From assembly GCA_016903675.1 (NCBI GenBank), contig JADQBA010000163.1, positions 1-18,326 on the forward strand: a DNA stretch of 18,326 nt, given 5' to 3'. The notes under the pieces are model-generated. The model searched no databases, was not told the origin of the DNA, and was given only the letters and a program-made list of their open reading frames with translations. The DNA is from Stigonema ocellatum SAG 48.90 = DSM 106950. Its GTDB lineage: Bacteria > Cyanobacteriota > Cyanobacteriia > Cyanobacteriales > Nostocaceae. The position numbers and the translations under genes are program-made. This document shows positions 1 to 6,441 of this stretch, piece after piece. Positions within the stretch are counted from its first letter, which is position 1, and each line of letters begins with the position of its first letter.

Positions 1-702
1 GATGGTGTTTTTGTTGACCCAAACCGTCCGACAGTGACTAAAACCCGCATTTCCGGTCATTCCCGTCAATCGGTGACTCAGCAAATAGTCCGGGTTGACA
101 GAAAATCGGAGGATTTACCGGACATGGATTTGCAATTGCAGTTAGCTAACTATATAAAAGAGGAAATTCATTCAGTAGATGCTGTGGTATGTTCTGACTA
201 TGGTGATGGAACTCTGACTCAACCTGTGATTGAGGCGGCGTTGTGTGCCCAGCGAACCATTGTAGATGCCCAAAAACATCTGAAACGGTACTGTGGGGCG
301 ACTTTATTTACCCCAAATCTCCCGGAAGCAGAACTTGCTGTGGGCTATGGGATTACTGATGAGGTGAGTTTAACTCAGGCAGGCGGAGACTTGCTAGCAT
401 TAACGCAAGCACAGCATATCTTGATTACTCGTGGTGAACAAGGGATGACGTTGTTTAACCGTGATGGTAGTACACACCACATCCCAGCTTTTAATCGGAC
501 TGAGGTGTTTGATGTGACCGGTGCGGGAGATACAGTGGCGGCGGCTTTAACCTTGGGCTTAACTGCTGGCGCGTCGGCTTGGGAAGCAGCAGTTTTGGGT
601 AACTTAGCAGCTAGTATTGTGGTACGGCAGTTTGGGACGACAACTACTACACCTCAGGAAATGAGGGTGGCGTTACAAGCTTTGTTGGAGGAACAAGTCT
701 GA
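1..702 (+). CDS. PfkB-family sugar kinase, heptose-7-phosphate kinase-like (5' end outside window)
   Basis: The reading frame is open from base 1 and ends at TGA 700-702, so about 233 C-terminal residues are visible and the true start lies to the left. The GTG at 34 is internal, because the frame upstream of it already aligns with the family. Seen: a segment like the RfaE/HldE kinase domain (RPTVTKTRI, then VRVDRK), SDYGDG, TPNLPEAELAVG, ITRGEQG, and the PfkB signature DVTGAGDT at nt 511-534, whose GAGD holds the catalytic Asp and the anion hole. The protein ends just after the kinase domain, with no nucleotidyltransferase domain, so it would be kinase-only. Known of the family: phosphorylation of D-glycero-D-manno-heptose 7-phosphate at O1 on the way to nucleotide-activated heptose. 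Substrate is inferred; another PfkB sugar substrate is possible. It is divergent in strand from the polysaccharide genes and may belong to a leftward neighbour group. Confidence 0.85.
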   Translation, partial: DGVFVDPNRPTVTKTRISGHSRQSVTQQIVRVDRKSEDLPDMDLQLQLANYIKEEIHSVDAVVCSDYGDGTLTQPVIEAALCAQRTIVDAQKHLKRYCGATLFTPNLPEAELAVGYGITDEVSLTQAGGDLLALTQAQHILITRGEQGMTLFNRDGSTHHIPAFNRTEVFDVTGAGDTVAAALTLGLTAGASAWEAAVLGNLAASIVVRQFGTTTTTPQEMRVALQALLEEQV

Positions 703-722
703 TGAACTGCCAGAGGAGAAAT

Positions 723-840
723 TATAGCGGTTCTCACGAGAGTACATACAGAACTCCCTCACCCCCAACCCCTCTCCCAAATTGGGAGAGGGGCCGATCT
801 CACTCAGGAGTGTATGGGATTCAACACCAGAAGCGCTATA
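723..840. repeat. 118-bp hairpin element with terminal inverted repeats (MITE-like)
   Basis: The ends are TATAGCGGTTCT (723-734) and AGAAGCGCTATA (829-840), which match as inverted repeats at 11 of 12 positions. Inside, CATACA (745-750) pairs with TGTATG (811-816), and a perfect palindrome sits at the centre (769-793). The nearly symmetric spacing means the whole element can fold into one long interrupted hairpin. It has no coding capacity. TATA at both ends would fit insertion at a TA dinucleotide, as in IS630/Tc1-type elements, but that is inference. It fills most of the 215-bp gap between the kinase and the ribbon-helix-helix gene. Confidence 0.7.
769..793. repeat. 25-nt perfect palindrome, REP-like
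   Basis: Arms CCCCTCTCCCAA (769-780) and TTGGGAGAGGGG (782-793) flank a single A. No T-run follows on either strand, so it does not look like an intrinsic terminator. The preceding CCCTCACCCCCAA is typical of widespread genomic repeats of this type. Confidence 0.85.
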
Positions 841-858
841 TCTATCCGGAATCGTATC

Positions 859-886
859 TTGTACATTTGTAGCTTTAGCATAGATA
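859..886 (+). promoter_or_regulatory. possible sigma-70-type promoter for the ribbon-helix-helix gene
   Basis: TTGTAC (859-864) and TAGATA (881-886) are spaced by 16 nt, about 30 nt before the ATG at 918. The match is only moderate and the region is AT-rich, so this is a weak candidate. Confidence 0.25.
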
Positions 887-917
887 CTGTTTTTAACTAT
901 TATTATCTGTAAAAGCT

Positions 918-1121
918 ATGCATGTTAGTATCGCAGACGACACGAAAAAACGTTTTCACGCAGCCTGTGCTATTCGTGGGTTGAAGATGAGCCAAGTGGT
1001 GGTAGAACTAATTGAGCAATGGTTGAAAACCAACGAGGTTTATTCATCAGGTGAGTCAACCATGCTAAGCAATCCTATTTCAGATCCGAACACCTCAAGC
1101 TTCAGAAACCCGGTTTCGTAG
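918..1121 (+). CDS. small ribbon-helix-helix (CopG/ParG-like) DNA-binding protein
   Basis: A 67-residue protein. Residues 1-37 have the ribbon-helix-helix pattern: a short beta strand (HVSIADD), a helix (TKKRFHAACAIRG), a turn, and a second helix (MSQVVVELIEQWL). In this family two chains form a dimer whose paired strands enter the DNA major groove. The tail from about residue 40 is Ser/Asn/Pro-rich and probably disordered. No Shine-Dalgarno sequence is clear; the ATG at 918 gives the full first strand and is the natural start. No toxin-like gene follows, so it is not obviously an antitoxin; it may be an orphan regulator or a relic of a partition or mobile module. Its targets cannot be read from the sequence. 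Confidence 0.65.
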   Translation: MHVSIADDTKKRFHAACAIRGLKMSQVVVELIEQWLKTNEVYSSGESTMLSNPISDPNTSSFRNPVS

Positions 1122-1144
1122 TAGGGGGTAGAAGCTGTAACTAA

Positions 1145-1188
1145 ATTCTTATAAGTTCTTGTAAATCTTTTACGAAATGTGTAAGAAT
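1145..1188. promoter_or_regulatory. helically phased short repeats with nested dyads, upstream of the MerR-type frame
   Basis: TTATAAG (1149), TTGTAAA (1159) and GTGTAAG (1179) share the pattern nTnTAAn at 10- and 20-bp offsets, placing them on one face of the helix. TTCTTATAA and TTCTTGTAA (1146 and 1156) form a 10-bp tandem pair. Nested over these are the dyads ATTCTTA/TAAGAAT (1145-1151, 1182-1188) and GTAAA/TTTAC (1161-1165, 1169-1173). This could be an operator array, or a transposon end bound by the MerR-type domain encoded just downstream. Confidence 0.4.
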
Positions 1189-1219
1189 AGAGATGTAGTC
1201 TATATCAGATGAGTTTGAT

Positions 1220-1423
1220 ATGGAGAACACCTCAGAAGTGACTATAAGTATTGGAGATGCGGCGAAAGAATTAGGCATCTCCACCAAAACATTAAGAAGT
1301 TGGGCAGACTCTCGAAAGATACGTTCCTCCCGTTCCCCAACAGGACAAAGAAGATTTCATTTATCCGACATCAAAGGAATTACGCCCCTTTCTGGTGGTG
1401 AATTGCTACCATCGCATCAATAA
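1220..1423 (+). CDS. MerR-type helix-turn-helix protein, probably the truncated N-terminus of an IS607-type TnpA
   Basis: A 67-residue frame. Residues 8-52 form a MerR/excisionase-type winged helix: ISIGDAAKELGISTKTLRSW is the helix-turn-helix, and GQRRFHLSDI is the wing plus closing helix. After residue 53 the similarity stops and the frame (GITPLSGGELLPSHQ) only reads antisense through the last codons of the EpsN-like gene, overlapping it by 44 nt. In IS607-type TnpA this domain is followed by a serine-recombinase domain; here that domain is absent, so I infer a fragment cut at about nt 1377. Phased repeats lie immediately upstream. The alternative is a genuine tiny regulator of the MerR/excisionase type. 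No strong ribosome binding site is visible. Confidence 0.5.
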   Translation: MENTSEVTISIGDAAKELGISTKTLRSWADSRKIRSSRSPTGQRRFHLSDIKGITPLSGGELLPSHQ

Positions 1424-2516
1424 CTCGCTCTAAATCTTCAGTACTCAGATTAGAACCAGAAGGCAAACAAAGACCATGTTCAAATAAATCTTCAGCCACT
1501 TCACCTCCAATAGATTGACATTCAGCAAACACAGGTTGTCGGTGCAAGGGCTTCCACACCGGACGACTTTCAATTTGCTGTTCTGCAAGTGTGAGACGGA
1601 TTTGTTCTCGATTTGCACCAAAGGCTTCAGGGTCTATTGTCAAGCACGTCAGCCAGCGAGTAGCCTTTCCAAAGGTGGCTTCTGGCATAAATTTGATTCC
1701 AGGCAAATTTCCCAAAGCAGAAGCGTAAATTTCAAAGTTGCGCCGTCTAGCTGCTACGCGCTCACTCAAAACACGCAACTGACCGCGACCAATACCAGCC
1801 AAAACGTTGCTGAGGCGATAGTTGTAGCCTATTTGTGAGTGTTGGTAATGAGGAGCCGCATCCCGTGCTTGGGTTGCTAAGAAACGGGCTTTCGCCACTA
1901 GTTCTGGTTCTTCACAGACCAACATCCCACCGCCAGAGGTAGTGATAATTTTATTGCCATTGAATGAGTAAATGCCAATGCGCCCAAAAATTCCAGGGGA
2001 ACGCCCTTTGTAGGTAGCGCCTAAAGATTCCGCCGCATCTTCTATTAAAGGAATGTCATACTGATGACAAGCTTCTAAAATCGGGTCAATATCAGCACTT
2101 TGACCATACAGATGTACTACCACAACGGCTTTGGGTAATTTGCCAATGCGTGCGCGGTGGAAGAGTGCTTCTCGCAACAAGTCGGGATTCAGGTTCCAAG
2201 TTGTGCGATCGCTATCAATAAATACTGGTTTTGCTCCCAGATAAGCAATCGGGTTAGCAGTTGCAGCAAACGTCAGCGTGGAGCAAAAAACTTCATCCCC
2301 ATACTCAACGCCAACTAATTGCAAAGCTAAATGGAGAGCTGCTGTACCAGAACTAACAGCAGCAGCATGACGCGCACCAGTGACTTGACAAAATTCTTGC
2401 TCGAAAGCATCTACATGGGGACCAACTGGGGCGATCCAGTTCGTCTCAAATGCTTCTTGTACGAACTCCAGTTCGCTCGATCCCATATGAGGAGTTGAAA
2501 GTAAAATTTGTTTCAT
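1380..2516 (-). CDS. epsN: DegT/DnrJ/EryC1/StrS aminotransferase, EpsN/PglE type
   Basis: A 378-residue PLP enzyme closely resembling Bacillus EpsN over its whole length as I recall it. Seen: SSGTAALHLAL (55-65), LYGQS (136-140), the IEDAAESLG segment with the cofactor-binding Asp160, and SFNGNKIITTSGGGM with Lys189 as the PLP Schiff-base lysine. It ends with ECQSIGG, EDLFEHGLCLPSGSNL and a short helix, as family members do, so it is full length. Known role: transfer of an amino group from glutamate to the C4 keto group of UDP-4-keto-6-deoxy-GlcNAc, giving UDP-4-amino-4,6-dideoxy-GlcNAc. Its ATG overlaps the stop of the upstream glycosyltransferase (ATGA at 2513-2516), indicating translational coupling. 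The substrate would come from the dehydratase at the right edge. It is the last gene of the leftward set; no terminator is visible after it. Confidence 0.9.
   Translation of the reverse strand: MKQILLSTPHMGSSELEFVQEAFETNWIAPVGPHVDAFEQEFCQVTGARHAAAVSSGTAALHLALQLVGVEYGDEVFCSTLTFAATANPIAYLGAKPVFIDSDRTTWNLNPDLLREALFHRARIGKLPKAVVVVHLYGQSADIDPILEACHQYDIPLIEDAAESLGATYKGRSPGIFGRIGIYSFNGNKIITTSGGGMLVCEEPELVAKARFLATQARDAAPHYQHSQIGYNYRLSNVLAGIGRGQLRVLSERVAARRRNFEIYASALGNLPGIKFMPEATFGKATRWLTCLTIDPEAFGANREQIRLTLAEQQIESRPVWKPLHRQPVFAECQSIGGEVAEDLFEHGLCLPSGSNLSTEDLERVIDAMVAIHHQKGA
2205..2212. repeat. HIP1 octamer
   Basis: GCGATCGC inside the EpsN-like gene. Confidence 0.9.
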
Positions 2517-3637
2517 AAAAGCTCTTGATATACTGCTATTGTTTTCTCAACCATTATTTGCCGCGTAAATTTTTTTCTAGCAGTTTCTAGCGCAACGGCT
2601 GCTATTTTTGTTCTGAGTTGATGATCACCTAACAGTTGCTGCAAACGTGTTGCTAGGGCTTCATGATCATCAAACGGTATAATAAAACCATTCACACCGT
2701 CTTCAATCTGGTCATATGCACCTGCTGCTGGCGTGCGAACAGTTACTACTCCACAAAGCATTGACTCACCTATCACTGACGGAAAACCTTCATAGCGACT
2801 GGGTAAAACTGATACATGTGATGCCCATAAAACCTCTCGACTATCTGTATGACCAATGAAGCGAACCAAGTCAGCCACACCAACATCCGTTGCTAGTTCA
2901 GCTAACGCTGGTCTTTGACTCCCCTCCCCAGCAAAGAGTGCAACCACATCCCATCCTCTAGCACGCAACAACCCCAGGGCTTTAATCAGCACATCATGCC
3001 CTTTGACAGGTTCAATACGTGCCAAAATAGAAACTACCTTGTCTGTTGGACTCAGACCAAACCTCTGGAGAGCCTTGAAGTATTCCTCATTTGTGGGTGG
3101 ACGAAAGTAAGACTCGTCTGCTCCGTTGTAAACTATTCTAATTTGCGAGGGCGATAAGTGAAACTTATTGATTAAATAATCGCGAGTTTCAGTACTAACA
3201 GCCATCGCTCTTCCTCCCCAAAAATAGCCGATCCTGTATGCCAAACTACATGGAATTCCTTCAATCTGAATTGTGGATACGAAAGGGATTCGATACAGTA
3301 GCTGGAGCATACGTATATATGGGCTAGTTGCTGGCCACTGTAAATGTATAATATCTGGTTGAAATCGACGTGCAGCAGAATCAATTTCAAAATACGCCTT
3401 CACACCACGAGCAAAATTCTTAACACTAAGAGAAGCATCAGGAAAAGGAACATGAAAGTGCGGAATTCCACTCAACTCAAACCTTTTTGGTCCATAAGAA
3501 TGTTCTCCTTTTTGTCCTCCACTGGCTATAGCCACCTCCCACCCCATAGACATCAGTCCTTGTGCTAGGTAGTACAAACAGGTTGTGACTCCACTAGAAT
3601 CTAAAATCCGGGCTACTAGTAAAACACGCTTCTTCAT
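2513..3637 (-). CDS. GT4-family glycosyltransferase
   Basis: A 374-residue GT-B-fold enzyme. The N-terminal half has the acceptor-side pattern VLLVARILDSSGVTTCLYYLA and DIIHLQWP. The C-terminal half has the nucleotide-sugar-binding features: VYNGAD, then ILARIEPVKGHDVLIKAL, and the EX7E-type motif in SRYEGFPSVIGESMLCG. Length is normal for GT4. It acts in the cytoplasm at the membrane face, adding one sugar from a nucleotide donor to the lipid-linked repeat unit with retention of configuration; donor and acceptor cannot be deduced. Its stop overlaps the start of the EpsN-like gene by 4 nt. Upstream it is separated from the acyltransferase gene by a 308-bp gap full of repeats, so this gene pair may be expressed apart from the rest. 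Confidence 0.88.
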   Translation of the reverse strand: MKKRVLLVARILDSSGVTTCLYYLAQGLMSMGWEVAIASGGQKGEHSYGPKRFELSGIPHFHVPFPDASLSVKNFARGVKAYFEIDSAARRFQPDIIHLQWPATSPYIRMLQLLYRIPFVSTIQIEGIPCSLAYRIGYFWGGRAMAVSTETRDYLINKFHLSPSQIRIVYNGADESYFRPPTNEEYFKALQRFGLSPTDKVVSILARIEPVKGHDVLIKALGLLRARGWDVVALFAGEGSQRPALAELATDVGVADLVRFIGHTDSREVLWASHVSVLPSRYEGFPSVIGESMLCGVVTVRTPAAGAYDQIEDGVNGFIIPFDDHEALATRLQQLLGDHQLRTKIAAVALETARKKFTRQIMVEKTIAVYQELL

Positions 3638-3707
3638 TTGAGTATTCTCTACATTTCAGTATTTTATCGATTTTCAATTCAGTGAGGTACATTCAAGAGT
3701 TATGAAA

Positions 3708-3738
3708 CCGCAGATGAACGCAGATGAACGCAGATAAA
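3708..3738. repeat. short tandem repeat, 10-nt unit (CAGATGAACG)
   Basis: Two exact CAGATGAACG units (3711-3730) follow CCG, and a third partial unit follows (CAGATAAA). It belongs to a repeat-rich 308-bp gap (3638-3945) in which I see no gene. I recall similar repeats scattered in cyanobacterial genomes. Confidence 0.7.
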
Positions 3739-3780
3739 TTTGTATTTCATCCGGATGAAAACGGCTATATTAAGGTTGTT

Positions 3781-3894
3781 ACTCCCGAACCGGTGTAAGA
3801 TTACCGATCTTCTTTCTCTTCTTTCTCTTCTTTCTTCGTGTCCTTTGCGTCTTCGTGGTTTATTAAATAGGTAATCTTCGGGCAGTTCGGGAGT
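3781..3894. repeat. 114-bp inverted-repeat element with a period-9 pyrimidine core
   Basis: Left arm: ACTCCCGAAC (3781-3790), 6 nt, AAGATTACC (3797-3805). Right arm: GGTAATCTT (3870-3878), 6 nt, GTTCGGGAGT (3885-3894). Nineteen of 25 positions pair, with only the central 6 nt of each arm differing. The core has three 9-nt units of the type TTCTTTCTC (3810-3836), then CGTGTCCTTTGCGTCTTCGTGGTT, split here as CGTGTCCTTTGC and GTCTTCGTGGTT. GTTGTT occurs directly before the element (3775-3780) and 1 nt after it (3896-3901), a possible target duplication. An open frame through it on the minus strand is only a by-product of the repeats. Confidence 0.7.
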
Positions 3895-3915
3895 AGTTGT
3901 TGGTTGGCACTCCTC

Positions 3916-3944
3916 ACCAAACACCAAACAACAAACAACAATCA
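3916..3944. repeat. low-complexity A/C tract
   Basis: A run built from variants of ACCAA and ACAA, ending at the 3' end of the acyltransferase gene. It lies just downstream of that gene's stop codon and has no hairpin. Confidence 0.6.
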
Positions 3945-3945
3945 A

Positions 3946-5019
3946 CTAACTCCTACCTCCCCGATAGGCTGGGAAAAAGTTTGATTGGAGTAAATCTTCA
4001 ACAGGAGTGTTTAAAACCTTTGCACGTAACTCAACCAAATAACGATATTTTTCTTCATCTATAACCAAAGACAACGTCATAAAAGAGTGCCTTTGTTTAG
4101 AAAAACCCGCTTTGAATTCATAAAGACTGTCTTTAGCGCTTCCCACTCCACCTCCTAAGTGAAGAGCTTTATTACCACGCTCTTTCCCCCAGTATCTGAC
4201 ATAATCGAGCATGAACTTGTTAGGAGCTTGTTTCAAAAACTGATTTCTTGTTCCTGAAAGATGGTACTGAACAATACCACAACATTCTGCTATTAAACTA
4301 GCACAGATAATTTGCCCCTCCCACTCAACTATACATAGGTGAATCAGTTCACCTAATTTTGAAAGATGTAAATAGTAGTCATAATCAAAGTAATATCCAT
4401 TATTTGCTCCTACACGATTCATGGTCTCTTCGTAAATTTCCACAAATTCATCAATATATTGTGCAAATGGAACCATTTTTGCCACCATTCCAGCGCGTTT
4501 ACACCAATTGATTTTCTGGCGGTGGTCATTTCGTGTCTGCTGCCAGATTTCAGCCTCGCTAAGCTCTAAGTTGACAGAGACAGTGTCGCCAAGGACTTTA
4601 TAAACATCAGGTGGTAATACTTTATTCAAACCATCATTGAGTATTGGATGCAGCCGAAAGAATCCTGAACACACGTTCTTGGCAGATAATGTAGATTTTA
4701 GCTGCTCAATTGCTAAGTTGATAAATTCTGGTGAAGTGGCTGCTGCTTCACTTAACAAAATTCCAGGGTATCCATAAGGTGATACAATATCAAAAACTTC
4801 TGGTGTTGCCAAACCTTCAAAGAGATCTTCGCAACTACGCACTAAATAAGGCAGAAAGAAAATTTTGTCATCTTCAGTAATGAGAATGGCTTCGGGAATA
4901 GAGTGAGTTCTTTTAGACTCTATATAGACATACTCAGGTACATGGTAAAAATCGTATGGCAATTTTTGCAGTGTTTCGATCCATAAATTGCTGGCTATGT
5001 CAATGATTTGAATATTCAT
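3946..5019 (-). CDS. FemAB/GNAT-like acyltransferase
   Basis: A 357-residue soluble protein with the tandem-GNAT layout of FemAB-related proteins. Seen: DIVSPYGYPG (77-86), a basic helix (RNDHRQKINWCKRAG, 163-177), VEWEGQIICASLI (231-243), YHLSGT (252-257), and the C-terminal pattern HLGGGVGSAKDSLYEFKAGF (287-306). Known for the family: transfer of an acyl or aminoacyl group to an amino group, as in peptidoglycan bridge synthesis; relatives in polysaccharide clusters have no settled substrate. It follows the divergent DegT-like gene by 12 nt, so the two are probably cotranscribed, and one could make the amine that the other acylates (inference). It is not the hexapeptide-repeat type of acetyltransferase (PglD/EpsM). 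No membrane segment or signal peptide is visible. Confidence 0.78.
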   Translation of the reverse strand: MNIQIIDIASNLWIETLQKLPYDFYHVPEYVYIESKRTHSIPEAILITEDDKIFFLPYLVRSCEDLFEGLATPEVFDIVSPYGYPGILLSEAAATSPEFINLAIEQLKSTLSAKNVCSGFFRLHPILNDGLNKVLPPDVYKVLGDTVSVNLELSEAEIWQQTRNDHRQKINWCKRAGMVAKMVPFAQYIDEFVEIYEETMNRVGANNGYYFDYDYYLHLSKLGELIHLCIVEWEGQIICASLIAECCGIVQYHLSGTRNQFLKQAPNKFMLDYVRYWGKERGNKALHLGGGVGSAKDSLYEFKAGFSKQRHSFMTLSLVIDEEKYRYLVELRAKVLNTPVEDLLQSNFFPAYRGGRS

Positions 5020-5031
5020 GTTAATTAATTT

Positions 5032-6153
5032 TCAATATGTGTGTGACAAAAGTAGGTATCTTTGGTGAGAAAATTCAGTCATTTTTTCCCAAATCAGAGT
5101 TATGTCGTTAGCAGAGCAACGGTGGTCGCTGGGGATGGTGAGAATATGGTTTGACAAATTTATCGCCAGAGAATCATTGGAAAAGATTTCTTTATAGGGT
5201 TGTTGCCAATGAACTGTTGGGTAGATATTTTGACTGATGAGAAATTTGCGTAGAGCTTCTCGAATTTCATTGTTTTTGCAGACCACAATTATATTAAATG
5301 GCACTGCGCCAGCAGGCCATGATGTGAATAGAGGTGTCCAATCGGCATGATTTATAGCTAAATTTAACCGTAAAAATTGCCTGATGTTTGCCTCCCGGCG
5401 TTGCCTTAATTCTGAAATTTTCAGAGTATTGAGAATGTTGGTGGTAAAAGTGGAAGCTCCTGCATTGGTTTCATGGCTAAGCTGTTCTTCTCCTTGAATT
5501 TGCAGGATTCGATAGGTTTCTTTTGAGATGTTTGCACCGTTCATATATGCTCGTTTTAAGAGCATTGCAGTGAGTTTTTGGTCGGCTCCGCAGGACTTTG
5601 ACGAGGAGGGTTTAGGTAGTTCAAGATTTTGGGGAGACCAGATAATTGCGCCATCAGGGATGGGCAAGGTTTTGCGTAGAGATGCCATTGCATAGTGAGC
5701 GGTACTCTCTTTGCTCCAGGGTGAAAATGGGTCGTGGGTGTGGTCTTCAATCAGAAGAATATCATCATGGTGAGTTAACCAATCTCGCCATGAATTTCCT
5801 TCCCGCACCCCAAATAAATTTACTGCTAGCACACAATCCCCTGGTAAGGGATGAAGGGAATTAAAGTCAGGGGTTGGTTCTGTTGGTAGGTCTCGATACC
5901 AACACAAATCAAAAACTATTTGGAGATTGGCTGCAACATGCATGCAAAAGAATGAAGGTAAATGCAGCCTTAACCGTTCGCCATTAGGTTTGATGTGATG
6001 GTGAAGGGATAGTAAAACAGAAGTGCCTGTTGAAAAAAGTTCGTAATATTTAGGCAGTAATGTTGATGATGGAAATGATGTGGTTAGTCCATCCCACCAA
6101 TCAAACTCAGATCCAATTTCCCACCTTTTTTCCATAGTTAAAATATCTATCAT
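5032..6153 (-). CDS. divergent DegT/StrS-fold PLP-dependent protein
   Basis: A 373-residue protein with weak but ordered similarity to DegT-type aminotransferases: STGTSVLLSL (41-50, phosphate-binding Gly/Thr region), a PSFFC turn (66-70), VNLFG (111-115), LIEDHTHD (134-141, Asp137 as the pyridine-binding residue), and ASLRKTLPIPDGAIIW (157-172) with Lys161 in the Schiff-base position. The usual Y-R-L/M-S sequence of the substrate site is absent, and the C-terminal half is divergent (RREANIRQFL, HILTIPSDHRCS). It may be a PLP enzyme with an unusual substrate, or one that has lost activity. The start at 6153 is the first ATG; a second ATG at 6135 (MEKRWEIG) is equally plausible, and neither has a good ribosome binding site. 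It is paired with the FemAB-like gene 12 nt downstream and preceded by a 288-bp repeat cluster. Confidence 0.65.
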   Translation of the reverse strand: MIDILTMEKRWEIGSEFDWWDGLTTSFPSSTLLPKYYELFSTGTSVLLSLHHHIKPNGERLRLHLPSFFCMHVAANLQIVFDLCWYRDLPTEPTPDFNSLHPLPGDCVLAVNLFGVREGNSWRDWLTHHDDILLIEDHTHDPFSPWSKESTAHYAMASLRKTLPIPDGAIIWSPQNLELPKPSSSKSCGADQKLTAMLLKRAYMNGANISKETYRILQIQGEEQLSHETNAGASTFTTNILNTLKISELRQRREANIRQFLRLNLAINHADWTPLFTSWPAGAVPFNIIVVCKNNEIREALRKFLISQNIYPTVHWQQPYKEIFSNDSLAINLSNHILTIPSDHRCSANDITLIWEKMTEFSHQRYLLLSHTY

Positions 6154-6193
6154 TCTTTATTGCTGTGCTGAGAATTTAGACAGACCCATGAGA

Positions 6194-6294
6194 TATAGCA
6201 ATCCTATTTGAAATCTGAACAGAGGGGACTTGGAGGACTTGGAGGACTTGGAGGACTTGGGAAAGGTGTTTATAAATCATTTAGGATTGCTATA
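6194..6294. repeat. 101-bp element, ends TATAGCAATCCTA, core of four 9-nt units (copy 1)
   Basis: A perfect 13-bp inverted repeat bounds it: TATAGCAATCCTA (6194-6206) and TAGGATTGCTATA (6282-6294). The core is four tandem 9-nt units of GGACTTGGA (6226-6261, the last ending GGG), followed by AAAGGTGTTTATAAAT. It has the same plan and ends as the element at 10627-10755. The tandem core separates the two arms, so in RNA the ends could pair and loop out the repeats. It lies in the 288-bp gap between the initiating transferase and the DegT-like gene. Confidence 0.85.
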
Positions 6295-6344
6295 GTTTGT
6301 AGTAAGCACTTTAGTGCTTGATATTGAGCGGTACTACTACAAAC
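6295..6344. repeat. nested palindromic repeat, unit 1
   Basis: Outer arms GTTTGTAGTA (6295-6304) and TACTACAAAC (6335-6344) pair perfectly over 10 bp. Next to the left arm is an inner palindrome, AAGCACT-TT-AGTGCTT (6304-6319). It directly abuts the end of the preceding element. Confidence 0.75.
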
Positions 6345-6370
6345 TCATCAAAATTAATGGGACAAGATGG

Positions 6371-6426
6371 GTTTGTAGTAGTCCTGAGTCCTCGTATTTT
6401 TGAGGACTAAAGTCCTCACTACGAAC
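6371..6426. repeat. nested palindromic repeat, unit 2
   Basis: Outer arms GTTTGTAGT (6371-6379) and ACTACGAAC (6418-6426) pair with one G-T mismatch. The inner palindrome is GAGGACT-AA-AGTCCTC (6402-6417), and AGTCCTC also occurs at 6387-6393, allowing an alternative hairpin with 6402-6408. It shares the outer arm with unit 1 but has a different inner stem. It ends 15 nt from the stop of the initiating transferase and could stabilise or end its transcript, though no T-run follows. Confidence 0.75.
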
Positions 6427-6441
6427 AGTTCACCTTGCAGC

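Noticed and set aside
769..793. Intrinsic terminator
   Set aside because: The stem is perfect and GC-rich, but no run of T follows on either strand, and it is centred within a larger symmetric element.
918..1423. Toxin-antitoxin pair formed by the RHH gene and the following HTH frame
   Set aside because: Both are DNA-binding proteins; nothing resembles a toxin, and the spacing (98 nt with its own repeats) is unlike a coupled pair.
1515..1838. 107-codon plus-strand open frame and similar long frames opposite other genes (for example 5646-5864, 15114-15392, 17545-18248)
   Set aside because: Each lies wholly inside a well-supported gene on the other strand and shows no recognisable domain.
3700..3945. 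81-codon open frame on the minus strand with an Arg/Glu-rich repeated segment
   Set aside because: It runs through three different interspersed repeats (A/C tract, inverted-repeat element, CAGATGAACG units). The repeated Arg-Arg-Glu is the translation of the 9-nt pyrimidine units.
3946..5019. FemAB-like protein as the missing bacillosamine N-acetyltransferase
   Set aside because: PglD/EpsM enzymes have a left-handed hexapeptide-repeat fold; this protein shows the GNAT/FemAB pattern and no hexapeptide repeats.
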